A stretch of 64,000 nucleotides of DNA from Actinorhabdospora filicis (GCF_030269765.1 NZ_BSTX01000005.1:62001-126000); one strand, 5' to 3'; counted from the first letter of the stretch, positions 7,858-16,585 are shown. The notes: a model not told the origin generated them from the letters alone. Made by a program: numbers and translations.

Positions 7858-10407
7858 GTGTCGGAGACCACCGTGTCGGAAGAGGAGTCGAGCGGGCGCA
7901 TCTCGCCGGTCGGCGTAGAGGTGCAGATGCACCAGTCCTACCTCGACTACGCGATGAGCGTCATCGTCGGCCGGGCGCTGCCGGACGTCCGTGACGGGCT
8001 CAAGCCCGTGCACCGCAAGGTGCTCTACGGCATGTACGACGGCGGGTACCGCCCCGACCGGGGGTACGTGAAGTGCTCCCGCGTCGTCGGCGACGTGATG
8101 GGTCAGTACCACCCGCACGGCGACGCGTCCATCTACGACACCCTCGTGCGCATGGCGCAGCCGTGGTCGCTGCGCTACCCGCTCGTCGACGGCCAGGGCA
8201 ACTTCGGCTCGCCCGGCAACGACGGCGCCGCCGCCATGCGTTACACCGAGTCGCGCCTGCATCCCATGGCCATGGAGATGATGCGGGACATCGACGAGGA
8301 GTCGGTGGACTTCGGGCCCAACTACGACGGCAAGACCACCGAGCCGCTCGTCCTGCCCGCGCGCATCCCCAACCTGCTGGTCAACGGCTCCGAGGGCATC
8401 GCGGTCGGCATGGCCACCAAGATCCCCCCGCACAACCTGCGCGAGGTCGCCGAGGCCGTCTACTGGTGCCTCGACAACCCCGAGGTCGGCGAGGAGGAGA
8501 CCCTCGAAGAGCTGATCAAGCTCGTCCAGGGCCCCGACTTCCCGACCCACGCCCTCATCGTGGGCCGCAGCGGCATCGAGGACGCCTACCGCACCGGCCG
8601 CGGCTCGATCCGCATGCGCGCGGTCATCGAGATGGAGGAGGACGCCAAGGGCCGGGCCGTCCTCGTCGTCACCGAGCTGCCCTACCAGGTCAACCCCGAC
8701 AACCTCGCCCTCCGCGTCGCCGAGCTGGTCAAGGAGGGCAAGCTCACCGGCATCGCCGACATCCGCGACGAGTCCTCCGGCCGCACCGGCATGCGCCTGA
8801 TCCTGGTGCTCAAGCGCGACGCGATCGCCAAGGTCGTCCTGAACAACCTGTACAAGCACACGCAGCTCCAGGAGACCTTCGGCGCGAACATGCTCGCCCT
8901 GGTCGACGGCGTGCCGCGCACCCTGAACCTCGCGCAGTTCATCCGCCACTACGTGGCCCACCAGGTCAACGTGATCGTCCGGCGCACCCAGTACCGCCTG
9001 CGCAAGGCCGAAGAGCGCGCCCACATCCTGCGCGGCCTGCACAAGGCCCTCGACCAGCTCGACGAGGTCATCGCCCTCATCCGGCGCGCGCCCTCGGCCG
9101 ACGAGGCCAAGACCGGCCTCCAGCGGCTCCTCGACGTCGACGAGGTCCAGGCCACCGCGATCCTCGACATGCAGCTGCGGCGCCTGGCGGCCCTGGAGCG
9201 GCAGAAGATCATCGACGAGCTCGCCGAGATCGAGGCGAAGATCGCCGACCTGGAGGACATCCTCGCCCGGCCCGAGCGCGTCCGCCTGATCATCAAGGAC
9301 GAGCTCCAGGCGACCGTGGCCCGCTGGGGCGACGAGCGCCGCACGAAGATCGTGCCCTTCGAGGGCGAGGTCTCCATGGAGGACCTCATCGCCCGCGAGG
9401 ACGTGGTGGTGACGATCACGCGCGGCGGCTACGCCAAGCGCACCAAGGTCGACGCCTACCGCACCCAGCACCGCGGCGGCAAGGGCGTCCAGGGCGCCGC
9501 GCTGCGCCAGGACGACATCGTCAGCCACTTCTTCGTGTGCTCCACCCACGACTGGGTCCTGTTCTTCACCAACAAGGGCCGCGTGTACCGCGCCAAGGCC
9601 TACGAGCTCCCCGAGGCGTCCCGCACCGCCCGCGGCCAGCACGTGGCGAACCTCCTCGCGTTCCAGCCGGGCGAGACCATCGCCCAGGTCATCGAGATCA
9701 CGAACTACGAGGTCGCGCCCTACCTGGTCCTGGCCACCCGCGACGGTGTGGTGAAGAAGACGAAGCTCTCCGACTTCGACTCCAACCGCACCGGCGGCGT
9801 GATCGGCATCAACCTCAAGGGCGAGGACGAGCTGGTCGGCGCGGCCCTCATCGGGCCCGAGGACGACCTGCTCCTGGTCAGCCGCAACGCCCAGGCGATC
9901 CGCTTCCAGGCCACCGACGAGGCCCTGCGTCCCATGGGGCGCGCCACGTCCGGCGTCATCGGGATGCGCTTCACCGATGGCGATGTGCTCCTTACCATGG
10001 AGGTGGTGCGCGAGGGCATGGACATCCTCGTCGCCACCGGAGGTGGGTACGCCAAGCGAACCCCGGTCGACGAGTACCCGCGTCAAGGCCGAGGGGGTAA
10101 GGGCGTGCTGACGGCGAAGATCACCGAGCGCCGCGGCGGCCTGGTGGGCGCGCTCAGCGTCCTCCCGGACGACGAGCTCTTCGCCATCACCTCCAACGGG
10201 GGCGTGATCCGTACGCCTGTCAAGCCCGTCCGGCGGACACGGGATCGAAACACCATGGGCGTCAAGCTGATGGATCTGCCGGAAGGCGTTACTTTGGTGG
10301 CTATCGCTCGCAGCGCGGACGAGCCGGACGAACAGGACTTAACGCATGACGGACACGCAGGCGAACGGCCCGGCCGCGGTCGGCCGAGCCCACGTGGGCG
10401 GGCCTGA
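7858..10407 (+). CDS. gyrA: DNA gyrase subunit A
   Basis: An 849-residue breakage-reunion subunit starting with GTG at 7858. The catalytic tyrosine is in AAMRYTESRL (Tyr129). The quinolone region reads HPHGDASIYDTLVRMAQPW, with the usual sensitive residues Ser91 and Asp94. The C-terminal DNA-wrapping domain contains the GyrA-box-like HRGGKGVQG. After the normal end (GVTLVAIARSADEPDEQD) the frame runs on for about 20 Gly/Arg/Pro-rich residues and overlaps the next gene by 62 bases. A TAA at 10340-10342 lies just out of frame, suggesting that a small indel abolished the ancestral stop. Confidence 0.97.
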   Translation: MSETTVSEEESSGRISPVGVEVQMHQSYLDYAMSVIVGRALPDVRDGLKPVHRKVLYGMYDGGYRPDRGYVKCSRVVGDVMGQYHPHGDASIYDTLVRMAQPWSLRYPLVDGQGNFGSPGNDGAAAMRYTESRLHPMAMEMMRDIDEESVDFGPNYDGKTTEPLVLPARIPNLLVNGSEGIAVGMATKIPPHNLREVAEAVYWCLDNPEVGEEETLEELIKLVQGPDFPTHALIVGRSGIEDAYRTGRGSIRMRAVIEMEEDAKGRAVLVVTELPYQVNPDNLALRVAELVKEGKLTGIADIRDESSGRTGMRLILVLKRDAIAKVVLNNLYKHTQLQETFGANMLALVDGVPRTLNLAQFIRHYVAHQVNVIVRRTQYRLRKAEERAHILRGLHKALDQLDEVIALIRRAPSADEAKTGLQRLLDVDEVQATAILDMQLRRLAALERQKIIDELAEIEAKIADLEDILARPERVRLIIKDELQATVARWGDERRTKIVPFEGEVSMEDLIAREDVVVTITRGGYAKRTKVDAYRTQHRGGKGVQGAALRQDDIVSHFFVCSTHDWVLFFTNKGRVYRAKAYELPEASRTARGQHVANLLAFQPGETIAQVIEITNYEVAPYLVLATRDGVVKKTKLSDFDSNRTGGVIGINLKGEDELVGAALIGPEDDLLLVSRNAQAIRFQATDEALRPMGRATSGVIGMRFTDGDVLLTMEVVREGMDILVATGGGYAKRTPVDEYPRQGRGGKGVLTAKITERRGGLVGALSVLPDDELFAITSNGGVIRTPVKPVRRTRDRNTMGVKLMDLPEGVTLVAIARSADEPDEQDLTHDGHAGERPGRGRPSPRGRA

Positions 10408-10939
10408 GGTGGCCGAGACGCCGAGTGGCAAGTTCACCCGGCCGCCCGGCATGACGCCACCCCCGACCTCCCCCGACGCGCTGACCCCCCCGTCGGCGCC
10501 GCCCACCTCCTCCTCGGCCAAGGTCGCCGAGGCGGTCAAGGCGGCCCGGCAGGCGGTGTCCGCCGCCGCCGCCCGGGGCCCCCGGCGCGCGCGGCTGCAC
10601 CTCAAGCGCATCGACCCGTGGTCGGTGATGAAGTTCTCCTTCGCCGTGTCCCTCGTGCTGTTCATCGTGCTGATCGTCGCCACGACGGTCCTGTACATCG
10701 CACTCGACTCGATGGGCGTGTTCACCAGCCTCAACGAGCTCGTCGGCTCCCTCGTCGGCTCCGACGACGGCGGCGAGGGCTTCAAGTTCACCGCCCGCGG
10801 CGTCATCGGCGTATCGGCCCTGCTCGGCGTGGTCAACATGGTCCTCTTCACCGCCATGGCGACCCTCGGCGCATTCGTCTACAACGTCTGCGCCGACCTC
10901 GTCGGCGGCATCGAGCTCACGCTCTCGGAGAAGGAGTAG
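10346..10939 (+). CDS. DUF3566 transmembrane protein
   Basis: A 197-residue membrane protein of the DUF3566 family, regularly found directly after gyrA in actinobacteria; its function is not established. The N-terminal ~90 residues are Pro/Ala-rich and cytoplasm-like. Two hydrophobic helices follow (FAVSLVLFIVLIVATTVLYIAL and the GVIGVSALLGVVNMVLFTAM region), then a conserved NVCADLVGGIELTLSEKE tail. The ATG at 10346 has no strong Shine-Dalgarno sequence. An in-frame GTG at 10394 would cut the gyrA overlap to 14 bases and is a real alternative. Confidence 0.88.
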   Translation: MTDTQANGPAAVGRAHVGGPEVAETPSGKFTRPPGMTPPPTSPDALTPPSAPPTSSSAKVAEAVKAARQAVSAAAARGPRRARLHLKRIDPWSVMKFSFAVSLVLFIVLIVATTVLYIALDSMGVFTSLNELVGSLVGSDDGGEGFKFTARGVIGVSALLGVVNMVLFTAMATLGAFVYNVCADLVGGIELTLSEKE

Positions 10940-10994
10940 ATACCCGCGCGACGAGGCCCGGGGCGACCCGGTATAGTTTCGCTTCGTCGCGTCT

Positions 10995-11071
10995 GGGGCT
11001 ATAGCTCAGTCGGTTAGAGCACAGAGCTGATAACTCTGGGGTCGCTGGTTCGATTCCAGCTAGCCCCACCA
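10995..11071 (+). tRNA. tRNA-Ile (GAT)
   Basis: A complete cloverleaf. The acceptor arm is GGGGCTA (10995-11001) paired with TAGCCCC (11061-11067), the discriminator is A, and CCA is encoded at 11069-11071. The D-arm TAGCTCAGT, anticodon loop CTGATAA (anticodon GAT) and T-loop GGTTCGATTCC are all present. It is the usual tRNA downstream of gyrA. Confidence 0.97.
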
Positions 11072-11075
11072 GACA

Positions 11076-11110
11076 AAAGGGCCGGGCCTCTTCACGAGGC
11101 CCGGCCCTTT
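11076..11110 (+). terminator. Strong hairpin terminator after tRNA-Ile
   Basis: A perfect 15-bp stem (11076-11090 with 11096-11110) closes a five-base loop TTCAC. The stem is very GC-rich and starts with AAA and ends with TTT. It sits 4 bases after the encoded CCA and probably ends the gyrA/tRNA transcript. Confidence 0.85.
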
Positions 11111-11181
11111 CGCTCGCCCGGCGACCTCGCCTGCCCGATCATCCGAAGACAACCCCCCGTGACCCACGCCACAGTGGACGC

Positions 11182-11691
11182 ATGTCCACGCCTGACGACC
11201 CCGCGCTCGCCGAATCCATCGGCCTCGCCGTGCTCCTCGCCCTCGCGCTCGGCGAGGAGGCCGCGCGCACGGTCCTCGACGGCATGGAACCCGACGAGGG
11301 CTTCCTCGCCATCACCGCCGGCACGATCGGCGGCGAGGAGGTCGCCCTCATCCTCACCCGGCGGCGGCTGCTCCTGATCGCCGGTGACGACGACCCGGAG
11401 AGCATCGACCTCGCCGACATCACCGGCGTCGACTGGCGGATGAACGTCCTGCGCGGCACGCTCTCCGTCTACTCGCGCGTCGGCGGCTTCGCGGTCGACA
11501 AGGTCGACCGCAAGGAGGGACCCCACTTCGTCGCCGCGGCCCGCGGCGTCATCGGCGGGCCCCCGTCCGCCGTGCCCGCCGCCGACAGCCCCGAGGCGGT
11601 CCTCCAGCGCCTCGCCGACCTGCACGCGCGCGGGCTCATCACCGACGCCGAGTACGCCGGCAAGCGGGCCGAGGTGCTGCGGCGGCTCTAG
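11182..11691 (+). CDS. PH-like/SHOCT domain protein
   Basis: A 169-residue protein. Residues about 45-120 look like a bacterial PH-type beta domain (VALILTRRRLLLIAG, ISGVDW-like ITGVDWRMNVLRGTLSVYSR). The last ~30 residues (LQRLADLHARGLITDAEYAG) are a SHOCT short C-terminal domain, found in many oligomeric or membrane-associated proteins. No catalytic motif and no signal peptide are visible. Cellular role unknown. Confidence 0.75.
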   Translation: MSTPDDPALAESIGLAVLLALALGEEAARTVLDGMEPDEGFLAITAGTIGGEEVALILTRRRLLLIAGDDDPESIDLADITGVDWRMNVLRGTLSVYSRVGGFAVDKVDRKEGPHFVAAARGVIGGPPSAVPAADSPEAVLQRLADLHARGLITDAEYAGKRAEVLRRL

Positions 11692-11910
11692 GCACCGGTC
11701 ACCCCGTCGATCGCCTCCCGGATCAGATCGGCGTGCCCGCAGTGGCGCGCGTACTCGCCCGCCGGACCAGCTGCTCACCGGTGAGCCCGGCGCACTTGCG
11801 CAGCAGGGACGAGCGCTGCCACTCCAGGAACCCGTCGAGCATGGCGCGCTCACCGGCGCCGAAGGGCTCGTCCACGCGAGCGAATTCGGGGGCGGTCCAG
11901 GTCGTGCGAA
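11688..11910 (-). pseudogene. Degraded DinB/DUF664 family gene (internal deletion)
   Basis: Read on the minus strand, one frame gives an N-terminal piece of a DUF664/DinB protein (FRTTWTAPEFARVDEPF, AMLDGFLEWQRSSLLRKCAG, LTGEQLVRRA). Directly after it, another frame gives the family's usual C-terminus (GEYARHCGHADLIREAIDGV) and a stop at 11688-11690. The roughly 100-residue middle part is missing. DinB-like proteins are often mycothiol- or bacillithiol-dependent transferases. The remnant is too short to fold as such, so I call it a pseudogene. Confidence 0.7.
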
Positions 11911-11935
11911 ACAGTTTCGCGCGAAGTCGGCCACC

Positions 11936-12316
11936 GTGCAGACTGTCGCGATGGACGAAGTGCGCATCGGGAACGCCATCAGGTTCTCCGGGCAGCCCGC
12001 CGCCGACTTCCTCATCCGGATCGAGACCGACGGCCTCTCCGTGCGCACGCCCTGCGTGCCGACACCCACCCTGGCCGCGTTCGTCCAGGGACTCGCCGAC
12101 GACTTCCGCGGCTGGCCCGGCGAGCGCGCCTGGCGGGACGGGACCCTCGCGGTGACCGCCGTCCACCGCTCGCCCGGCCGCGTCGAGCTGACCTGGACGG
12201 TCGAGGACGGGCACTACGACGACCTCGAATGGTCCGTCACCGCCCACACCACCCACGACGCGGGCGAGGCCATGCTCTCCCTCGCCCGCGATCTCCGCGC
12301 GTTCTTCGCCCGCTAA
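11936..12316 (+). CDS. Conserved hypothetical protein, DUF6228-like
   Basis: A 126-residue soluble protein with a mixed alpha/beta pattern. The segment LAAFVQGLADDFRGWPGERAW resembles the DUF6228 core, and ELTWTVEDGHYDDLEWSVTA follows. The start is uncertain: GTG at 11936 or ATG at 11951. Its stop overlaps the convergent reductase gene by 4 bases. Function unknown. Confidence 0.65.
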   Translation: MQTVAMDEVRIGNAIRFSGQPAADFLIRIETDGLSVRTPCVPTPTLAAFVQGLADDFRGWPGERAWRDGTLAVTAVHRSPGRVELTWTVEDGHYDDLEWSVTAHTTHDAGEAMLSLARDLRAFFAR

Positions 12317-13119
12317 CTCCCCAGCGCCGCCGCCACGACCGGCCGGACCGGGCGCGGCTCGCGTCCCAGCAGCTCCGGCAGGTCCGACTCGCCGCGCGTC
12401 ACCAGCCCGCCGGAGATCGCCGCGAAGATCGACACCGTGTGCCCCGACTGGTACCCCGGGAACCCGGCCAGCGACTCCCGCAGCGCCCCCAGCGACTCGC
12501 CGTCGCGCAGCCCAGGCAGCAGCGCGGCCAGGTCCTCCAGCCCGAGCTCCTCCACCCCGTCCAGCTCGTACACGCGCCCGGCGTGCGGCGCGGGGTCCAC
12601 GGCGACGCGCGCGGCGGCCTCCGCGAGGTCCTCACGGGCCACCAGGGGCACGCGGCCGTCGCGGAGCGGCCCGGGCAGGACGCCCGACTCCAGCGCGGGC
12701 GCGGCGAGCCCGGCCAGCAGCTCGGCGTAGAGCGCGTTGCGCAGGACCGTCACCGCGAACGGCGCCCCGGCCAGCACCTTCTCGGTGTACCGGTGCGCCA
12801 GCGCGATGCTCATCGACGACGCCGAGCCGGTCAGGCTGGTGTAGATCACGTGCCGGACGCCCGCCCGCGCCGCCGCGTCGGCGACCGCCTTGTGCCGCGC
12901 GAACACGACGTCGTCCTCGGCGTAACCGGCCGAGACGAACACCAGGGTCGACACCCCCTCGAACGCCGCCGGCAGGGACGCGGGGTCGTCGAAGTCCACG
13001 CGGCGCGAAGGCCCGGGACCCGCCCACTCCCCGCGGGTGCCCGCGATGACGTCGTGCCCGGCGAGGGCCTTGACGATGAGCCCGCCGAGCGCGCCCGAGG
13101 CTCCGGTGACCAGGATCAT
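12313..13119 (-). CDS. NmrA-type NAD(P)-binding reductase (QorB-like)
   Basis: A 268-residue atypical short-chain dehydrogenase with the N-terminal glycine motif VTGASGALGGLIVKAL. The VFVSAGYAEDD and VRHVIYTSLTGSAS segments are typical of NmrA/QorB NAD(P)H:quinone reductase-like proteins. A longer frame exists upstream, but the ATG at 13119 follows AAAGGA and begins the conserved MILVTG, so I use it. It is divergent from an HxlR regulator 81 bases away, the usual pair for redox/electrophile response. Confidence 0.88.
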   Translation of the reverse strand: MILVTGASGALGGLIVKALAGHDVIAGTRGEWAGPGPSRRVDFDDPASLPAAFEGVSTLVFVSAGYAEDDVVFARHKAVADAAARAGVRHVIYTSLTGSASSMSIALAHRYTEKVLAGAPFAVTVLRNALYAELLAGLAAPALESGVLPGPLRDGRVPLVAREDLAEAAARVAVDPAPHAGRVYELDGVEELGLEDLAALLPGLRDGESLGALRESLAGFPGYQSGHTVSIFAAISGGLVTRGESDLPELLGREPRPVRPVVAAALGS

Positions 13120-13165
13120 GGGGGTGGTCCTTTCTTGAAGATCGTTCACTACATGGACCAGGATG

Positions 13166-13201
13166 GGCACTTGAACGCCCCGGCGTAAGGAGGCACTTCA
13201 A
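13166..13201. promoter_or_regulatory. Direct repeat GGCACTT in the HxlR/reductase divergent promoter
   Basis: GGCACTTGAA (13166-13175) and GGCACTTCAA (13192-13201) are 26 bases apart in the 81-base divergent region; the second touches the hxlR start codon. They could be HxlR binding sites, but without comparative data this is a weak call. Confidence 0.3.
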
Positions 13202-13599
13202 TGTCGGTCGGGCACACCGCGGTAACCCCGCAGGCACACCTGGGTCCGTGTGGCGACGATGACTGCGGCGTCCGGGACGTCCTGGACCGCCTGGGCGACA
13301 AATGGACCGTCCTGGTGATCGTGGAGCTGTCCAAGGGCGTCCGGCGCTTCCGGGAGCTCCAGCGGGCCATCCCGGGCATCTCGCAGCGGATGCTGACGGT
13401 GACCACCCGCCGCCTCGCGCGCGACGGGATGATCAGCCGCACCGCCTACGCCACGATCCCCCCGCAGGTCGAGTACGCGCTCACCGACATCGGCCGCAGC
13501 TTCGCCCGGGCCGTCTTCGCGCTCTCCGACTGGTCCCGCGACCACAAGGACGTCATCGCCGAGGCCCGCGAACGCTGGGACGCCCGGAACACCGACTGA
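13201..13599 (+). CDS. HxlR-family winged-helix regulator
   Basis: A 132-residue MarR-like/HxlR regulator. The Cys-containing N-terminus (GPCGDDDCGVRDVLDRLGDKW) is characteristic; in this family cysteines often sense thiol-reactive compounds. The recognition segment is RFRELQRAIPGISQRMLTVT and the wing follows. AAGGAGG at 13187-13193 precedes the ATG. Divergent location suggests it represses the neighbouring reductase. Confidence 0.92.
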   Translation: MSVGHTAVTPQAHLGPCGDDDCGVRDVLDRLGDKWTVLVIVELSKGVRRFRELQRAIPGISQRMLTVTTRRLARDGMISRTAYATIPPQVEYALTDIGRSFARAVFALSDWSRDHKDVIAEARERWDARNTD

Positions 13600-13667
13600 C
13601 CTGGCGCGTGTCCCACCGGCTCGGTACCGTGCCAAAAGGGCACTGTGGACGCCGAGGGGGCACCCAG

Positions 13668-14402
13668 ATGAAGTACCGAGTGACGCCGCTGCTGGCCGGG
13701 CTCGCGCTGGTCCTGACCGCCTGCGGCGCCCCGCCCGAGGCGCGCTTCCAGTGGCCCGAGGCCGTCCGCGACCCCGGCGCGCTGCAGTTCCGCGTCGTCG
13801 AGCAGACCGTCGAGGACGTCCCCGGCGAGACCCTGAAAGGCACCGCCACCACCCTGGACGCCGTGTGGGCGAAGGTCGGCCCGGACGCCGCCGCGCTCGC
13901 CCAGAGCCTCACCTACCCGGCCGTCGACCCGCAGTCCATGGGCGTCCTGGCGCCCTTCGCGCAGCTCTCGCCCGCCGAGATCGCGCTGCTGCCCGCCGCC
14001 GTCCAGTTCAACGTGCCCTACGTGAGCTGCGCCCAGCTCGACCACCGCGACGCCCAGCTGCCCGAGCAGGCGGCCGTGGCCTGCGACCAGAAGCAGAAAT
14101 ACCTCCTGGGGCCCGTCGCGATGAACGGCGGCGACCTCGCCGACGTCGCCGCGTCCTTCGCCACCAACGGCAACGGCTGGATCGTCACCCTCACCTTCAA
14201 CACCGCCGGCACGCAACGATGGGCCGACCTGACCTCGCGGGCCGTCCAGAAGCAGGTCGCGATCATCCTCGGCGACCAGATCTTGACCGCACCCGTCATC
14301 CTTGAGGCCATGACCGGAGGCAACGCCGAGATCAGTGCCAACTTCAGCCAGGACCTCGCCGTCGGGCTCGCCGACCGCCTGCGCGACGCGGTGTGGAACT
14401 GA
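13668..14402 (+). CDS. Lipoprotein with a SecD P1-head-like domain
   Basis: A 244-residue protein with a lipoprotein signal peptide: basic start MKYR, hydrophobic stretch, and lipobox LTAC with Cys about residue 20. It is therefore probably membrane anchored on the outside. The C-terminal half (QVAIILGDQILTAPVILEAM and GGNAEISANFSQ) closely matches the first periplasmic (P1 head) region of SecD, but none of the SecD membrane segments are present. Free-standing P1 lipoproteins occur in actinobacteria; their role is unknown. The HEAT-like gene follows one base after its stop. Confidence 0.8.
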   Translation: MKYRVTPLLAGLALVLTACGAPPEARFQWPEAVRDPGALQFRVVEQTVEDVPGETLKGTATTLDAVWAKVGPDAAALAQSLTYPAVDPQSMGVLAPFAQLSPAEIALLPAAVQFNVPYVSCAQLDHRDAQLPEQAAVACDQKQKYLLGPVAMNGGDLADVAASFATNGNGWIVTLTFNTAGTQRWADLTSRAVQKQVAIILGDQILTAPVILEAMTGGNAEISANFSQDLAVGLADRLRDAVWN

Positions 14403-14403
14403 C

Positions 14404-15207
14404 ATGGCCCTGTTCGTGCACCTGACCGCGCGCGTCAACGCCGAGCGGATCCGCCGCGCCGGGCTGCGCGGGCCCGTCTACTGCTTCCCGGTGCTGCCCT
14501 CGTTCACGCTCACCTACCAGTGGACGCGCGAACTGGCCCGCTGGACGCCCCGGCGTGGCATGGTCGCGGTCCACCTGCGCGTCCCCGACGCCGAACCCGT
14601 CACCGTCGGCCGCTACAACGACACCCCCCGGCCCGCGACGGCGGCGGAGGCCGTCGCGCGCATCGCGGGCCTGTCCGAGGCGCGCGGCTGGGAGGTCGTC
14701 ATCGACCGCAAGGTCGGCCCGCGCGAGATCCACGCCGTCCGCGACGTCCCCCAGGGCGTCGGCTGGCGCTACAAACCCGACGCGCACGGAGTCGCGCCGT
14801 GCGTGTGCTTCGGGTGCCGTCCACGCGGCACCTACGGCTCGCGGCGGCTGGTGGAGCGGCGTCCCCACCCCCTCGACGGCCCCGCACCGGCTCCCCGCGT
14901 CCTGCTGGAGCGGCTGGAGGCCGCCGGTGACTCCGCCGAGGACCTGCTGCCCGTCCTCGACTGGTACGCGGCCAAGCGCCGCGGGCCCGTCGAACGCGTC
15001 CGGCGGCTGGCGGAGCACCCCGACCCCCGCGTCCGCGAGTACCTGGCGTGGGCAGTGGGCTTCTGGCGCACGCCGGGCGCGGTGGAGCTGATCGAGCGGA
15101 TGGCCTCCGATGAGGTCGACGGCGTCCGCGAGGCCGCCGAGTACATGCTCGAACGACGGGGACTCCGGCCGAAGGAAGGCGACCGGACGGAGGAGGACGC
15201 GGCCTGA
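14404..15207 (+). CDS. HEAT-like repeat protein with an N-terminal uncharacterised domain
   Basis: A 267-residue protein. The N-terminal ~160 residues form an unrecognised domain (LFVHLTARVNAERIRRAGL, YCFPVLPSF) ending in a cysteine-containing CVCFGCRPRGTYG. The C-terminal ~80 residues (VREYLAWAVGFW, VREAAEYMLERRG) look like HEAT-type helical pairs. The start at 14404, one base after the previous stop, implies translational coupling to the SecD-like lipoprotein. Function unknown. Confidence 0.7.
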   Translation: MALFVHLTARVNAERIRRAGLRGPVYCFPVLPSFTLTYQWTRELARWTPRRGMVAVHLRVPDAEPVTVGRYNDTPRPATAAEAVARIAGLSEARGWEVVIDRKVGPREIHAVRDVPQGVGWRYKPDAHGVAPCVCFGCRPRGTYGSRRLVERRPHPLDGPAPAPRVLLERLEAAGDSAEDLLPVLDWYAAKRRGPVERVRRLAEHPDPRVREYLAWAVGFWRTPGAVELIERMASDEVDGVREAAEYMLERRGLRPKEGDRTEEDAA

Positions 15208-15450
15208 CCGCCTGGGGCGGGTGCCCGGCCCAGCCTCTACCACCGCCCGCCCCGGTCCGTCGCGGGCCCGATCCGGCGGTGTGGGCGCGTCCCCGGGCCA
15301 TGATCGGCAGCGGCGGGGTCGCGGTCATCGCGGGCGTACGCCTGGCGGTGCGGGCCGAACTCTTCGCGTACGCGGCGTCCGCGCTGCTGCTCGCTGCGGG
15401 CATGCTGGCGGCGATGTTGGTGGCCGCAGCCGAACCTCCTCGCGGCCACG

Positions 15451-16176
15451 ATGGCGCCCTGGGCGTTCTGGATGACCGCGGACGGGCTCGCCGGCCCCTA
15501 TCGCGGCTGGAGCACCGTCGGGGTCTCGCTGATGGTGGCCCTGTACGCGGCGGCCATGACCCTGGCGGGGGTGTCCGGGCGCAACTGGGTGATCGGGTTC
15601 GGGTCACCGGCCGCCGTGCTCCCGCTGCCGCTCACCGCGATGTCCACCGACGAGCGCGTGCTCGACGAGGAGTCGTTCATCCTCTGCCGCGCGGTCGACG
15701 AGGACTCCCGGCGCGTCATCGGCGAGGTGGTGGCCCGCGGATGGCTGTGGCTGCCGCTGGTGGCCGTGGTGGGCGTCGTCGTGTGGCTGCACACGCGTGC
15801 CCCGTTCCCGAGGGTGCGTGACGAGCGCCCGGTGGCGTGGGCGGCCGGGCTGGTTACGGGCGGCGCGGCGGCGGCCGGGCTGACCGGCGTGCTGGCGGCG
15901 TACGCGTCGGCCTTCTGGACGCGCACGTGGCCCTCGGCCGACGCGTACTGGCCGCTCATGCTCGCCCTCGGCGCGTCCGTCACGGTCTTCCCGGCGCTCA
16001 TGCCGGGCCTGCGCCCGGAGAAGCTCGCCGTGGCGATCCTCCCCGCGGCGTGTGCGGGGATCGCCGCCTTCGCGGGGGTCATGTTCGACCCCCGCACACA
16101 CGTCGGGCTGCTCGCCGCGGCCGCCGGGGGCGTGATGCTCCTGGCGGGCCGCCGGCGCGGCGTCATTCGCCGATGA
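15451..16176 (+). CDS. Multi-pass membrane protein (N-terminus probably frameshifted)
   Basis: A 241-residue frame with about five hydrophobic helices (VSLMVALYAAAMTLAG, WLWLPLVAVVGVVVWL, LVTGGAAAAGLTGVLAAYA, LAVAILPAACAGIAAFAG, VGLLAAAAGGVMLLAG) and no recognised family. The frame starts abruptly at MAPWAFWM. Just upstream, a different frame (GTG 15279 or ATG 15300) encodes AELFAYAASALLLAAG followed by LAAMLVAAA, a plausible missing first helix, and then degenerates. The two frames differ by one base near 15425-15445, so the true gene may be 15279-16176 with an indel or a sequencing error. Confidence 0.6.
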   Translation: MAPWAFWMTADGLAGPYRGWSTVGVSLMVALYAAAMTLAGVSGRNWVIGFGSPAAVLPLPLTAMSTDERVLDEESFILCRAVDEDSRRVIGEVVARGWLWLPLVAVVGVVVWLHTRAPFPRVRDERPVAWAAGLVTGGAAAAGLTGVLAAYASAFWTRTWPSADAYWPLMLALGASVTVFPALMPGLRPEKLAVAILPAACAGIAAFAGVMFDPRTHVGLLAAAAGGVMLLAGRRRGVIRR

Positions 16177-16411
16177 CGTGCTCCGCCGCCTCTTCCGCCG
16201 AGCGCGGATCGGCCTCCTCGGCCTCGCGGCGGGCGTCCCCGGGACGCGTTTCCATCGGCATCCATTCGGTGATGCCTATCTCTCCGCCGTCGGGTTCGGC
16301 GCGGATCACCATGTCCTCGGGCGGGTCTTCGATGAAGCGCTCCCACTCGGAGGTGTCGGTCTCCTGCTCGTCGTCGCCCATGTCATCGGGGCCTCGGCCC
16401 ATGTGGTTCAT
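16163..16411 (-). CDS. Small acidic protein, hypothetical
   Basis: 82 residues, strongly acidic, ending in SAEEAAEHVIGE, which resembles the tail of DUF5709-type actinobacterial proteins. The start at 16411 is supported by GAGGAGA a few bases upstream. Its end overlaps the convergent membrane gene by 14 bases. No signal peptide or catalytic motif; function unknown. Confidence 0.6.
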   Translation of the reverse strand: MNHMGRGPDDMGDDEQETDTSEWERFIEDPPEDMVIRAEPDGGEIGITEWMPMETRPGDARREAEEADPRSAEEAAEHVIGE

Positions 16412-16585
16412 CGACGGTCTCCTCTCGCCTCCTGATCGTGCCGCGTCGGAGCGTCCCGCGTCATGGTTTCGCCCGAGGTGTCCACCGCCACCGGACCCCG
16501 TACGGCTGCGGAGGTTGCGCGCGGGCCGGAGGTATGCTTTACCGCGATTCAGCGGCAGCACGGATTCCTATAGGGGGACTTGCCG

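Noticed and set aside
5794..10086. 1430-residue open frame on the minus strand
   Set aside because: Antisense shadow of gyrB and gyrA; the translation is low-complexity and no ribosome site is present.
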